Positions 7,074-16,522 of a stretch of DNA of 64,000 bases are shown here, piece after piece. The first letter of the stretch is position 1. The number at the start of each line of letters is the position of its first letter. The DNA comes from an uncultured Prevotellaceae bacterium. GTDB lineage: Bacteria > Bacteroidota > Bacteroidia > Bacteroidales > Bacteroidaceae. Under the pieces are notes generated by a model that saw only the letters and a list, made by a program, of their open reading frames with translations, was not told where the DNA came from and searched no databases. Location of the stretch: NCBI GenBank assembly GCA_946415365.1, contig CAMKSE010000012.1, positions 1 through 64,000 of the forward strand, read 5' to 3'. Made by a program: the position numbers and the translations under genes.

Positions 7074-8126
7074 TTAGTGTCTGGCGAGTTTCTTGTCTGT
7101 AGAGAGGAGTCCGCATGCGGCGAGGATATCCTGTCCACGGCTGGCACGTATGGTGGTAAACACACCGTGTGCGGTCAGATAGTCGCGCAAGGCCTCCATA
7201 CGCTTCTCGTCAGAGCCAGGAAGGTCGACGTCAGGTATCTCATGGAAGCGGATGAGGTTCACCCTGCATTCCAATCCCTGCAGCAGCTTCACTATCTCAC
7301 GAGCGAAGGCGGGTGTATCGTTGAGTCCCCCAAAACAGATATACTCGAATGAGCAACGGCGCTGGTGGCTGAAATCATAGTGCTTCAGCAGTTCCACCAC
7401 CTCCGTAATCGACATCTGTCCTTCTGCGGGCATCAGCCTCCGACGCTGTTCAGGCAGAGGCGAGTGCATGGAGATAGCCACGTGGCACTCACTCTCATCC
7501 AGAAAGCGTTTCAGCTTACCCTTGACACCTACGCTGCTGACAGTGATACGTCGCGGACTCCAGGCATAGCCATAGTCGGCAGTCAGGATCTCCGTAGCCC
7601 GCATGACGGCGTCGAGATTATCCATCGGCTCTCCCTGCCCCATGAACACGATATTCGTCAGTCGCTCGCGCTCTGGCAGGGAATATATCTGATTAAGGAT
7701 GTCTGCAGCCGTAAGCTGACCCTCAAAGCCTTGCTTGCCTGTCTGGCAAAACAGGCAGTTCATCTTGCAGCCCACCTGGCACGAAACGCAGAGTGTGGCC
7801 CGCTCACCGTCAGGGATAAAGACGGTCTCGACGAATAATCCTGCACCACTGGAAGAGCCGGCTCTGACAGGAAAGAGATACTTTATGGTGCCGTCTTTCG
7901 AACGCTGGCAGTCGATAGGAGCCATCGCCCCTACCACATAGTCAGCCGTCAGCCGCTCACGATTAGCTTTCGAGAGATTGGTCATCTCGTCGATACTTCC
8001 CACATGCTGCTGATAAAGCCACTTGAGAATCTGACTGGCAGTGAACGAGGGCATACCCAGTTCGCGCACCACGGCCTTCAACTCCTCAGGCGACAGGCCC
8101 ATCAATACTTTCTTTTCGCCGTTCAT
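7074..8126 (-). CDS. rlmN: 23S rRNA (adenine-2503-C2)-methyltransferase RlmN
   Basis: 350 residues. This radical-SAM enzyme methylates A2503 of 23S rRNA (and A37 of some tRNAs). The cluster motif CKMNCLFC (CxxxCxxC), the GQGEPMDN motif and the C-terminal catalytic Cys in AACGLL are visible. The start is the ATG at 8126: the longer frame from a TTG at 8144 would begin inside the promoter -7 box (8142-8149). First gene of the minus-strand run. Confidence 0.94.
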   Translation of the reverse strand: MNGEKKVLMGLSPEELKAVVRELGMPSFTASQILKWLYQQHVGSIDEMTNLSKANRERLTADYVVGAMAPIDCQRSKDGTIKYLFPVRAGSSSGAGLFVETVFIPDGERATLCVSCQVGCKMNCLFCQTGKQGFEGQLTAADILNQIYSLPERERLTNIVFMGQGEPMDNLDAVMRATEILTADYGYAWSPRRITVSSVGVKGKLKRFLDESECHVAISMHSPLPEQRRRLMPAEGQMSITEVVELLKHYDFSHQRRCSFEYICFGGLNDTPAFAREIVKLLQGLECRVNLIRFHEIPDVDLPGSDEKRMEALRDYLTAHGVFTTIRASRGQDILAACGLLSTDKKLARH

Positions 8127-8141
8127 CACTCTTTTCGGGTG

Positions 8142-8173
8142 CAAAGGTAGTGCAAACTAAGCGAAAAACCAAA
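8142..8173 (-). promoter_or_regulatory. Promoter of rlmN
   Basis: On the minus strand, TTTG (8173-8170), a 20-nt gap, then TACCTTTG (8149-8142). Fixes the rlmN start at 8126. Confidence 0.8.
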
Positions 8174-8258
8174 TTTATTTGAGTTTTTCCATTTAATATT
8201 TGGTACTTTCGGAAAATATTACGAAATTTGCCCTGCAATAATTCATTAACAGACCTTC

Positions 8259-11200
8259 ATGAGAGAAAAAATAGACTGTTTCCTGCCCTGCTACGACCCC
8301 TGTGGCGCAGCCAAGACCGTAGCGCAACTGCGCGGAAGCAAAACCATTCAGAATATATTCCTGCTCACGTCTGGACCACTCTCGGCTAAGGATGGCGACA
8401 CCCTTAGGAAATGTATTCCGCTGACTGTCGACAACCTCACCAGCAGCAACACCCTGATGACCATCGCCGAGAATGCTAAGGCAGACTACGTGCTCCTTCA
8501 GACGAAGCCTGTCAGTTTGGAATTGGGCGAGGGAGCCCTCGACAGATTCCTGCGTGTGGCCTCCGACAGCGACGCCTCGATGGTATATGCCGACCACTAC
8601 GACCTGATCGACGGCAAGCGCATACCCCATCCTGTCATCGACTATCAGGTGGGCAGCATCCGCGATGACTTCGACTTCGGATCACTGTTGCTCATCAAGA
8701 CCTCGCTGCTGCACACTTTCGCCATGCAGGCCGGAGAGAGTGACTACCGCCATGCGGGCCTCTATGCCCTCAGGCTCTTCCTGAGCCGCAACGGTCAGCT
8801 CTTCCACATCGACGAGAAGCTGTACACTGAGGAAGAGACCGACACAAGGGCCTCAGGCGTGAAGCAGTTCGACTACGTGAACCCACGCAACCGTGAGGTG
8901 CAGATAGAGATGGAGCAGGCTGCTACTGCCCATCTGCAAGAGATTGGTGCAAAGATTGACCCGTCATACTACCGCCGCCCAGACTTCAACGAACAGGAGT
9001 TCGACGTGGAAGCATCGGTGGTCATACCCGTCTACAACCGTGAGAAGACCATCTGCGACGCCGTTAACTCCGCGCTCAGCCAGAAGGCCAGCTTCAAGTT
9101 CAACGTCATCGTGGTCGACAACCACTCTACGGACCAAACCACCAAACTGCTCCAGGCCTACCACGACGAACGGCTCATCCATATCATCCCAGAGCGCACG
9201 GACCTAGGTATCGGCGGCTGCTGGAACCAGGCCATCAACGATGACCGTTGTGGACGCTTCGCCGTGCAACTCGACAGCGACGACCTCTACTCCTCACCAA
9301 AGACCCTCCAACAAGTGGTCGATGCCTTTTACAAGCAGAACGCGGCAATGGTCATCGGCTCCTACCGCATGTGCGACTTCGAGCTTAACACACTGCCCCC
9401 AGGACTTATCGACCACGCCGAGTGGACAGACGACAACGGGCCAAACAACGCCCTCCGCATCAACGGCCTTGGCGCGCCACGTGCCTTCTTCACGCCCCTG
9501 CTGCGACAGATAGGATTTCCCAATACCTCCTACGGCGAGGATTACGCCTTGGGACTCATTTTTTCGCGCCACTACCGCATCGGCCGCATTTTCAGCGAAC
9601 TGTATCTCTGCCGCCGATGGGGAGGCAATAGCGACGCTGCGCTGAGCATCGATCGTGTGAATGCCAACAACCTCTATAAGGACCGTCTGCGCACGCTCGA
9701 GATCCTGGCTCGTCAGCAGATGCTTCAGGGTAAGCAGGAACTGATGAACGATTCGCCACTGCAACGGTTCTTCAACCGTCAGTTGGAGAAATGGGACGAT
9801 GCCCGCAACCGCTATCACGACTTGCGTAACGTTCGTACGCGAGAGTTAGCCGTCGGCGCCTCGTCCGTTCTCGTACAGTGGAACCCCGCCCGCATGGTGT
9901 CCACAGGCGCCAGCATCGACAAGAAGGTGGTCGCCGAGCGTCCCTGTTTCCTCTGTGAGCAGAACCGTCCAAAGGAGCAGACGAAGAAAGCCGTCGACAG
10001 TCAGTTCGATCTGCTCGTCAACCCCTACCCCATCCTGCCCTGTCACTTTACCATCCCCTGTGTCAGGCACGAGCCGCAGCGTGTCCTCAACTACTACGGT
10101 GAGATCCACAAGCTGCTTGACGAGTACCCAGAGATGATGGTGTTCTACAATGGTCCCAAATGTGGCGCCTCCGCCCCTGACCATGCCCATTTCCAGGCAG
10201 GCACCAGCGGACGACTGCCCTTGCAGTTGTCCTGGCAGCGACTGAGTCGTAATCTGACACAGATATACAGCCTCAACGATGGCGAGGACATCTCCGTCAT
10301 CGAGGAATACCCCTGTCCGGCCCTGCTCATCCGTAGCCGTTCGCAATATGGCGACGAACAACTCTTCCGCCGTCTCTACGAAGCCCTGCCGATGCAGGAC
10401 GACGACGAGGAGCCGATGCTGAACATCGTCAGCTGGCGACGCGACGATGACTACCTCTCAGTGGTATTCCCCCGTCGCAAGCACCGCCCCGACTGCTATT
10501 ATGCCGAGGGCGACGCGCAGTTCATCATCTCCCCAGGTGCCCTCGACATGGCGGGACTCATCATCACTCCACGCCAGGAAGATTTCGAGCGTCTCACGCC
10601 TGAGAAAGCCCTCGGCATCCTCCATGAAGTGGCGCTGACAAAAGACCAGCTGCAACAGGTTGTCAGCCGTCTCAAGGCTTCCTCCGAGAAACTCTCAACT
10701 CTCAGCTCTCAACTCTCAACTAAGAAGGAGCCTACCGTCTCTGTAGGACTCATCACAGCCGAGAAAATCTCGTTCGTACTCAACAAACCCTATATCGCCA
10801 AAGGCGAAGTCATCACAGGCGTGCAGACGGTTGCCTTCTCCGAGGGCGGCATACTTTGGAGCGGCACACAGTATCGTGAGCTGACCTTCACCCCACAGGC
10901 CGATGACGCCACGTTCTCACTCAACGACGTCACCATCGGCGTAGATTTCCACTGGGAGCGTCAGCAGACACTGGAGTACGAAGGTTCCCTGCGCTTCGTC
11001 GTAGAGGCCGACAAGATTGTGGCCATCAATGAACTCCCTGCAGAGCGCTACCTGACGAGTGTCATCTCCAGCGAGATGTCACCCACCGCCTCCCTCGAGT
11101 TCCTGAAGGCCCATGCCGTCATCAGCCGCTCCTGGCTGCTGGCACAGATGGACAAGCGCCACAAACTTGAAAGCGGACAAGACAGTTTCTTCTCTTTCAC

Positions 11201-11942
11201 GAGGAAAGACGATGAGCTCATCCGCTGGCACGATCGTGAGGACCATGCCATATTCGACGTCTGCGCCGACGACCACTGCCAGCGCTACCAGGGCATTCCC
11301 AAGGAAAGCGGCGGGAAGGCAGAGGAGGCCATCAGCGAGACGCGCGGACAAGTGCTCACCTACGGCAACGACATCTGCGACGCACGCTTCTCGAAGTGCT
11401 GTGGCGGAGTAACCGAGGAGTTCCAATACTGCTGGGAAGACACACCCAAGCCCTATCTCATCAGTATCCACGACCCCTACTGCGACACCCACGACAGCCA
11501 TATCCTCTCACAAGTGATGAAGGACTATGATCAGGAAACGCCCGATTTCTACCGTTGGACGGTGGAATACACCCAGGCAGAACTCTCCGAACTCGTCAAC
11601 CGCAAACTGAAAGACGACTTCGGCCTGATCACCGACCTCATCCCTCTGGAGCGAGGCAAGAGCGGCCGCATCTGGAAACTCAAGATAGTAGGCACGAAGA
11701 AGACGTTCACCATCGGCAAGGAGCTCGAGATTCGCCGTGCCCTGAGCGAGACCCACCTGCTCTCCTCTGCCTTCGATGTGGAGAAGCTCACGGGCAGTTT
11801 CCGCCTGCACGGACGTGGCTGGGGTCACGGTGTAGGCCTCTGTCAGATTGGCGCTGCCGTCATGGGCGAGCAGGGCAAAACCTACGACGAAATACTGCTA
11901 TTCTATTACCGCCACGCCGAAATACAGAAGTTGTATGAGTAA
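8259..11942 (+). CDS. Glycosyltransferase / DUF4922 (GalT-HIT-like) / SpoIID fusion protein
   Basis: 1227 residues in at least four parts. 1-245: a GT-A-like region with no obvious nucleotide motif ([10 protein letters not shown]). About 250-530: family 2 glycosyltransferase ([20 protein letters not shown], acceptor-metal motif DSDDLY near 340). About 545-790: DUF4922, with CFLCEQNRP (about 561) and DHAHFQAG (about 642), an HxHxQ motif as in GalT/HIT nucleotidyl transferases and phosphorylases. About 915-1227: SpoIID/LytB domain ([34 protein letters not shown]). No signal peptide or membrane helix is evident, odd for a SpoIID domain that acts on cell wall elsewhere. The linker at about 811-822 is encoded by a heptad array. 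The next gene is an AmpG-like permease, so I infer a role in cell-wall sugar or muropeptide turnover; the chemistry is unknown. Confidence 0.85.
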   Translation: MREKIDCFLPCYDPCGAAKTVAQLRGSKTIQNIFLLTSGPLSAKDGDTLRKCIPLTVDNLTSSNTLMTIAENAKADYVLLQTKPVSLELGEGALDRFLRVASDSDASMVYADHYDLIDGKRIPHPVIDYQVGSIRDDFDFGSLLLIKTSLLHTFAMQAGESDYRHAGLYALRLFLSRNGQLFHIDEKLYTEEETDTRASGVKQFDYVNPRNREVQIEMEQAATAHLQEIGAKIDPSYYRRPDFNEQEFDVEASVVIPVYNREKTICDAVNSALSQKASFKFNVIVVDNHSTDQTTKLLQAYHDERLIHIIPERTDLGIGGCWNQAINDDRCGRFAVQLDSDDLYSSPKTLQQVVDAFYKQNAAMVIGSYRMCDFELNTLPPGLIDHAEWTDDNGPNNALRINGLGAPRAFFTPLLRQIGFPNTSYGEDYALGLIFSRHYRIGRIFSELYLCRRWGGNSDAALSIDRVNANNLYKDRLRTLEILARQQMLQGKQELMNDSPLQRFFNRQLEKWDDARNRYHDLRNVRTRELAVGASSVLVQWNPARMVSTGASIDKKVVAERPCFLCEQNRPKEQTKKAVDSQFDLLVNPYPILPCHFTIPCVRHEPQRVLNYYGEIHKLLDEYPEMMVFYNGPKCGASAPDHAHFQAGTSGRLPLQLSWQRLSRNLTQIYSLNDGEDISVIEEYPCPALLIRSRSQYGDEQLFRRLYEALPMQDDDEEPMLNIVSWRRDDDYLSVVFPRRKHRPDCYYAEGDAQFIISPGALDMAGLIITPRQEDFERLTPEKALGILHEVALTKDQLQQVVSRLKASSEKLSTLSSQLSTKKEPTVSVGLITAEKISFVLNKPYIAKGEVITGVQTVAFSEGGILWSGTQYRELTFTPQADDATFSLNDVTIGVDFHWERQQTLEYEGSLRFVVEADKIVAINELPAERYLTSVISSEMSPTASLEFLKAHAVISRSWLLAQMDKRHKLESGQDSFFSFTRKDDELIRWHDREDHAIFDVCADDHCQRYQGIPKESGGKAEEAISETRGQVLTYGNDICDARFSKCCGGVTEEFQYCWEDTPKPYLISIHDPYCDTHDSHILSQVMKDYDQETPDFYRWTVEYTQAELSELVNRKLKDDFGLITDLIPLERGKSGRIWKLKIVGTKKTFTIGKELEIRRALSETHLLSSAFDVEKLTGSFRLHGRGWGHGVGLCQIGAAVMGEQGKTYDEILLFYYRHAEIQKLYE
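10690..10724 (+). repeat. Heptanucleotide array in an interdomain linker
   Basis: Five 7-nt units (AACTCTC type) encode Ser/Leu/Thr-rich linker residues between the DUF4922 part and the SpoIID part. Confidence 0.8.
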
Positions 11943-11946
11943 TCAT

Positions 11947-11981
11947 AAAGTTCAAAGTTCAAAACTCAAAGTTCAAAGTTA
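11947..11981 (+). repeat. Heptanucleotide array abutting a start codon
   Basis: Five 7-nt units (AAAGTTC type) fill the gap between the fusion gene stop (11942) and the permease ATG (11982), ending exactly at the ATG. No Shine-Dalgarno sequence is present. Confidence 0.85.
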
Positions 11982-13244
11982 ATGAAAAAATCTCCTTGGG
12001 CCTGGGTGCCCACTTTGTATTTCGCTGAAGGCCTGCCCTACGTGGCCGTGATGACCATCTCGCTCATCATGTACAAGCGCCTCGGCCTGTCAAACACCGA
12101 CATCACGCTCTACACCTCGTGGCTCTATCTGCCGTGGGTTATCAAACCCCTGTGGAGCCCCTTCATCGACATCATCAAGACCAAACGCTGGTGGATTGTC
12201 ACCATGCAGCTGCTCATCGGCGCAGCCCTCGGCGGTGTGGCCTTCACCATCCCAGGGCCATACTGGCTGCAAGGCTCACTCGCCTTCTTCTGGCTGATGG
12301 CCTTCTCCAGCGCCACCCACGACATCGCTGCCGACGGCTTCTACATGCTCGGACTCCGTCAGCACGAGCAGGCCTATTTCGTGGGCATCCGAAGCACGTT
12401 CTACCGCATAGCCACCATCGTCGGACAGGGTCTGCTCGTGATGCTGGCAGGCAATCTCGAGGTGGTCACCCGCAACATCAAATATTCCTGGAGCATCACG
12501 TTCTACGGCATGGCGGGACTCTTCATCGCCTTCTGGCTCTGGCACCACTACATCCTGCCGCGACCCAAGGAAGATTCACGGGACCAGACCTCTCCCTCCA
12601 TCATGCACGAGTTCTGGCACACGCTGAAGACCTTCTTCCAGAAACCGCAGGTGTGGGCTGGCATCTGCTTCATGCTCTTCTACCGCATGCCTGAAGGACT
12701 GCTGGCAAAGGTCAGCGCCCTCTTCCTCATCGACGCCACCGCCAAGGGCGGCCTCGGACTCTCACCCGCCGAATACGGCCTCGTACAGGGCACCGTGGGC
12801 GTCATTGGCCTCACCCTCGGAGGCATCCTCGGAGGCATCGCCGCCAGTCGCGACGGTCTGAAGCACTGGCTGTGGCCCATGGTGATAGCCATCACCCTGC
12901 CCGACCTCGTCTATGTCTATCTCTCCTATGCCCTGCCAGAAAGCCTGATCATCGTCAACGTCTGCGTCTTCATCGAGCAGTTCGGCTACGGCTTCGGTTT
13001 TTCGGCCTACATGCTATACCTCATTTATTATAGTCAGGGCGAGCACAAGACGGCCCACTACGCCCTCTGCACCGCCTTCATGGCCCTATCGATGATGATA
13101 CCCGGCCTCTTTGCCGGCGCACTGCAGGAGAGCGTTGGCTATCCCACATTCTTCCTCATCGTCATAGCGGCCTGCTCACTCACCTACATTGTCTCAGCCA
13201 CCCTGAAGATCGACCCCGACTTCGGAAAGAAGAAACAAGAATAG
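11982..13244 (+). CDS. AmpG-like MFS permease
   Basis: 420 residues with about 12 hydrophobic segments. MKKSPWAWVPTLYFAEGLPYV and SPFIDIIKTKRWWIV match AmpG-type major facilitator permeases that import anhydro-muropeptides or related sugars across the inner membrane. It is 39 bp downstream of the SpoIID fusion gene and probably co-transcribed. Together they suggest peptidoglycan fragment uptake and processing. A closely related alternative is an acetyl-CoA/sugar transporter of the same MFS branch. Confidence 0.78.
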   Translation: MKKSPWAWVPTLYFAEGLPYVAVMTISLIMYKRLGLSNTDITLYTSWLYLPWVIKPLWSPFIDIIKTKRWWIVTMQLLIGAALGGVAFTIPGPYWLQGSLAFFWLMAFSSATHDIAADGFYMLGLRQHEQAYFVGIRSTFYRIATIVGQGLLVMLAGNLEVVTRNIKYSWSITFYGMAGLFIAFWLWHHYILPRPKEDSRDQTSPSIMHEFWHTLKTFFQKPQVWAGICFMLFYRMPEGLLAKVSALFLIDATAKGGLGLSPAEYGLVQGTVGVIGLTLGGILGGIAASRDGLKHWLWPMVIAITLPDLVYVYLSYALPESLIIVNVCVFIEQFGYGFGFSAYMLYLIYYSQGEHKTAHYALCTAFMALSMMIPGLFAGALQESVGYPTFFLIVIAACSLTYIVSATLKIDPDFGKKKQE

Positions 13245-13255
13245 GGAAATCCCTA
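13242..13255. promoter_or_regulatory. Near-palindromic TAGGGAAATCCCTA site
   Basis: It sits over the permease stop codon, about 45 bp before the -7 box of the next gene. The same core (TAGGGA/TCCC) occurs as an inverted pair at 29313-29348 before another secreted-protein gene. Confidence 0.35.
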
Positions 13256-13275
13256 CCCATGAATAGGATAATTCA

Positions 13276-13307
13276 CTTGCCCGGCACGGACTAAACACTT
13301 AATTTTG
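13276..13307 (+). promoter_or_regulatory. Promoter of the 13339 lipoprotein gene
   Basis: CTTG (13276-13279), 20 nt, TAATTTTG (13300-13307). Confidence 0.75.
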
Positions 13308-13338
13308 CACCATCAAACCATTTCAAAACGTTACAATT

Positions 13339-13944
13339 ATGAAGAAGTTATATTTTTACATCCTGATGCTGATGCCGGTCTTCGCAATGACCAGCTGCGA
13401 TACCGACACGATGATTGCCGACAAGCTCACTGGCGCTAACTGGGAGGGATGGCTCGACACCTACTACCAGAACAGCTGGGGCGAAGAGTTCCAAGACGGC
13501 CAGTACCGCACCGTATGGCGCTTCGACGCTGCCTACTACGACGACTACGGCGCAGCCACCTACGGCACCGGCTATGAGGTAGACTACTCTACCACCAACC
13601 GCAACGAGTATGCCTACAGTCCCTTCGACTGGGCAGTGCGCAACGGTGACATCTACATCACCTACCGCAACCCCGACTGGAACAACGTACGCATTGACTA
13701 CCGCAACTACTCCATCTCGTACAACCACTTCAAAGGCACTATGTACGACTGGGAGAATCGCATTTATGACTTCGACATGGAGAACAATGCCTCCTGGGAT
13801 TGGGACTACTACCGCCGCTACCGCACTCGCGCTGCCGATGCCTCTGATACCGACGGACTGCCCGTCAGCATCGGCGAAGACGGCCAGAGCGTAGCCACAG
13901 GCAAGTTCGCCGAAATTCTCAACAAGAGAAAGGCTTCCCGTTAA
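13339..13944 (+). CDS. Tyr/Asp-rich lipoprotein of unknown function
   Basis: 201 residues. The signal peptide ends in the lipobox AMTSC (Cys about 20). The body is rich in Tyr, Asp and Trp (WEGWLDTYYQNSWGEEFQDG; WRFDAAYYDDYGAATYG), suggesting a small beta-sandwich or lipocalin-like fold that I cannot assign. A monocistronic gene with its own promoter and terminator. The codons for the last residues (KRKASR) are repeated in the terminator (13924-13941 versus 13959-13976). Confidence 0.75.
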   Translation: MKKLYFYILMLMPVFAMTSCDTDTMIADKLTGANWEGWLDTYYQNSWGEEFQDGQYRTVWRFDAAYYDDYGAATYGTGYEVDYSTTNRNEYAYSPFDWAVRNGDIYITYRNPDWNNVRIDYRNYSISYNHFKGTMYDWENRIYDFDMENNASWDWDYYRRYRTRAADASDTDGLPVSIGEDGQSVATGKFAEILNKRKASR

Positions 13945-13964
13945 CAAAGAACACGTATAAGAGA

Positions 13965-13996
13965 AAGGCTTCCCGTCAAGGAAGCCTTTTTCTTTA
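13965..13996 (+). terminator. Terminator after the 13339 lipoprotein gene
   Basis: The stem AAGGCTTCC/GGAAGCCTT (13965-13973, 13980-13988) is followed by TTTCTTTAAT. Its left arm is a copy of the coding 3' end (18-bp direct repeat). On the other strand it could also stop cysE transcripts. Confidence 0.8.
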
Positions 13997-14002
13997 ATCT
14001 GA

Positions 14003-14923
14003 CTAAATGCCTGCGCCGTCCTGGAAGCCAGCGTCGATGGCTTTCGACTGGAGGATGCGGGAATAGGGCGGAACGGAGTGCGTGAGCCAGATATTACCGC
14101 CAATGGTGGAGTGGTGGCCGATGGTGATGCGGCCGAGAATAGAGGCGTTGGAGTAGACGGTAACATTGTCCTCGAGGATCGGATGACGGGGGATGTTGAG
14201 CATGTTGCCCTGCTCGTCGTACTTGAAACTCTTGGCACCAAGGGTGACACCCTGATAGAGCGTGACGTGGTTGCCGATGATGGAGGTCTCGCCAATGACG
14301 ACGCCAGTGCCGTGGTCGATGGCGAAATACTCGCCTATTTGTGCACCCGGATGGATGTCGATACCAGTCTTAGAGTGAGCCAGCTCAGTGATGATGCGTG
14401 GGATGACGGGCACGCCCAGTTCGTGCAGACGATGGGCAATGCGGTAGTGGGTCATCGTGTTCATGACGGGATAGCAGAAGATGACCTCGCCATAGTTCCT
14501 GGCGGCAGGATCGGCGTCGAACATGGCCTCCACGTCGGTATAGAGCAGACGCTTGATCTCAGGCAGCGTGTCGATGAACTGCACCGCCAGCCGCTCAGCC
14601 TCGCCATAGACCTGTGCCTTCGTGCGCATCTGCTCGCAGTCCTCACAGAACTGGAGTCCGTGGGCGATCTGCTTGATGAGCAGTGTGGTCAGCTCCTCCA
14701 TGTGGACGCCTATGTAATACGAGCGGATGGCCTCATCGGGCTGCCGCTTGTGGAAATAGTCAGGGAAAATGATGCTCTTGACGAGCGTCACAATCTGCTT
14801 CACCTGCTCCACTGATGGCAATGGGGCTTCGACGGCCGGCATCATGCCCGCCTCTTTCTCTCCGATTTTCGACAGCAGCTCCACGTTACGGCGCAGCACG
14901 TCGTTGGTCTCTCTTTTATCCAT
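14003..14923 (-). CDS. cysE: Serine O-acetyltransferase CysE
   Basis: 306 residues. It makes O-acetyl-L-serine for cysteine synthesis. A helical N-terminal region is followed by the left-handed beta-helix with hexapeptide repeats ([21 protein letters not shown] style; [23 protein letters not shown]), including the catalytic Asp/His pair in IDHGTG. The start is the ATG at 14923, since an upstream in-frame TTG (14962) would precede the promoter -7 box (14932-14939). The C-terminus is at the usual length for the longer EpsC/SAT type. Confidence 0.93.
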   Translation of the reverse strand: [306 protein letters not shown]

Positions 14924-14931
14924 ATCGGCTG

Positions 14932-14963
14932 CAAAGGTACGATTAAGTGAGCAAAAATCCAAA
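14932..14963 (-). promoter_or_regulatory. Promoter of cysE
   Basis: On the minus strand, TTTG (14963-14960), 20 nt, TACCTTTG (14939-14932). The 5' leader would be very short. Confidence 0.8.
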
Positions 14964-15001
14964 TTTTATTTGGGATTTTTCGAGCACCACGACCTTCGAG
15001 C

Positions 15002-15877
15002 CTAAAAACTGACTTGCAGATTCTCGCCCCACGAGTTGTCGACAGACAAGGTGACAAACACGGAGGCAGACCTGTTGCCGCCGTCGAAGAGGTTGCCCCG
15101 ACAGACGGTGATACTGTTGCGCTTCAGGGGCACTTCGTCGATGCTGCAGCCTCCCAAGCCCTGGATCTGACTGTCGTAGGCCATCATGGAGACATCGATC
15201 ATATCATCATCGCTCCGAGGTATCAGATAGAACTCATATTGGCTGTCGTTGCTGCTGGCACTCACATTGACCGTCTGGGAGGCGGTGGTGCTGCCGTAGC
15301 CCGTCAGACCGTTGAACGTGCCCTTGCTGCCTTTGTACTTGAACACAATATGGTCCAGATCGACTGGCGGCGTGACGGTAGGGATGAACCTCAGCAGCGA
15401 GACGATACGCTTCAGCTGAAGGTTCAGGTCGACCCGCTCGTCCTCTACCTGGAAGTCAGAACAGCACCAGAACGTATCGCCCAGATTGCTGCCTGATATC
15501 GTCACTTTCTCGTTGGCACTGAAACTGGGATTACCCGAACCACTATGGCCTACAACCACCAGATAATAATGGCCCTTGTCGAGCAGGAACGAGGCACTGC
15601 CGAAGTTTGCATCGTCGATCTTCTGGTTGACATAGTCGACCCTGATGCCATCATCGCCGTAGACATGGAAACAGAGGCGGGAACAGAGTTCTTCGATCGT
15701 AGCCCTCGTGGCCACGGGAAAGGGTATCTGCTCGATGCTTCCCACATGGAGCACGACATTTGCCGGCTGAGCGTCACCAGCATCGTCCAGATTCATTTTC
15801 TCACACGACACCCCACCAAGGAGCATCCATCCAACACACAGAACAGCCACAAGACGGCATTGATTCTTGCTTCTCAT
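15002..15877 (-). CDS. FimB/Mfa2-like fimbrial anchor lipoprotein
   Basis: 291 residues from the ATG at 15877. A signal peptide (CRLVAVLCVGWMLLGGVSCEKM) ends in a lipobox (Cys about 25). The body (FHVYGDDGIRVDYVNQKI; GHYYLVVVGHSGSGNPSF; SITVCRGNLFDGGN) fits the transthyretin-like folds of the Bacteroidetes FimB/Mfa2 family that anchor or cap major fimbriae. No fimbrillin genes are adjacent, so it is an orphan. It lies 47 bp downstream of the tmRNA 3' end on the same strand with no terminator between. Confidence 0.7.
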   Translation of the reverse strand: MRSKNQCRLVAVLCVGWMLLGGVSCEKMNLDDAGDAQPANVVLHVGSIEQIPFPVATRATIEELCSRLCFHVYGDDGIRVDYVNQKIDDANFGSASFLLDKGHYYLVVVGHSGSGNPSFSANEKVTISGSNLGDTFWCCSDFQVEDERVDLNLQLKRIVSLLRFIPTVTPPVDLDHIVFKYKGSKGTFNGLTGYGSTTASQTVNVSASSNDSQYEFYLIPRSDDDMIDVSMMAYDSQIQGLGGCSIDEVPLKRNSITVCRGNLFDGGNRSASVFVTLSVDNSWGENLQVSF

Positions 15878-15924
15878 ATTACATAGTTTTAAAGTTAACG
15901 CCCTCCCCTCGCGGTCAGGCTTTG

Positions 15925-16320
15925 TGGAGCTGGAGGGAGTCGAACCCTCGTCCAAACAGGGAAACCATACGCTTTCTACACGCTTATTCCAGACTTTGGT
16001 TTTCGAGCAGCAACAAGACCTGGACCACCAATTGATGCCTTAGCTCCTAAATCTCATCCCACCGTCGGAGCCCGATGGGACTATTTCCGATTTAACCTGC
16101 GCCGCTGAATCTCTGGATTCGGAACAACATCCTCGGAGCGACGTCTCGTTCAACTACCTGGTAGTCGAATTGAGCCTGCATCTACTATGCTTCGATTAGG
16201 CAGCGAGAGCGTAACGTGTTTCGCCAATTAATTTTTCCTCAGCTCAGATTATGGAGGGAACCAAGAAGCCTCCGCGTGCTTACGTACCATCTCAACCCGC
16301 TGTCAAATCCAGTCAACCCC
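15925..16320 (-). ncRNA. ssrA: Transfer-messenger RNA (tmRNA)
   Basis: The minus-strand 5' end GGGGTTGACTGGATTTGACAG and 3' end GAGGGTTCGACTCCCTC + CAGCTCC + A form the tRNA-like domain: the acceptor pairs GGGGTTG with CAGCTCC, and the T loop is TTCGACT. CCA is not encoded. The messenger part reads GGC GAA ACA CGT TAC GCT CTC GCT GCC TAA (16225-16196), giving the tag GETRYALAA, close to the GETNYALAA tag I recall for Bacteroides. About 396 nt, normal size. Confidence 0.95.
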
Positions 16321-16370
16321 AAGTATCGAAAAAGTAGTAGCAAAAAAGCATCCGCTGACGTTTTTCGGTG

Positions 16371-16378
16371 CAAAGATA
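16371..16378 (-). promoter_or_regulatory. -7 element upstream of tmRNA
   Basis: The minus strand reads TATCTTTG about 50 nt before the mature 5' end, leaving a short leader to be processed. Confidence 0.55.
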
Positions 16379-16452
16379 GGAATAAGCGCGGAAAAAAACA
16401 AATATTTTGGGGAATTTTTCACGCCAGATGCATAAAATTGGGATAAATTTCG

Positions 16453-16460
16453 TACTTTTG
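16453..16460 (+). promoter_or_regulatory. -7 element of the exopolysaccharide locus
   Basis: TACTTTTG followed by CACCCG, 63 bp before the first gene of the locus. No clear -33 TTTG at the usual distance. Confidence 0.6.
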
Positions 16461-16522
16461 CACCCGCTTTTAAAATAAATGGCACTACGCGTACGTTATT
16501 ATTTAAGATAATTGCAAACTAT

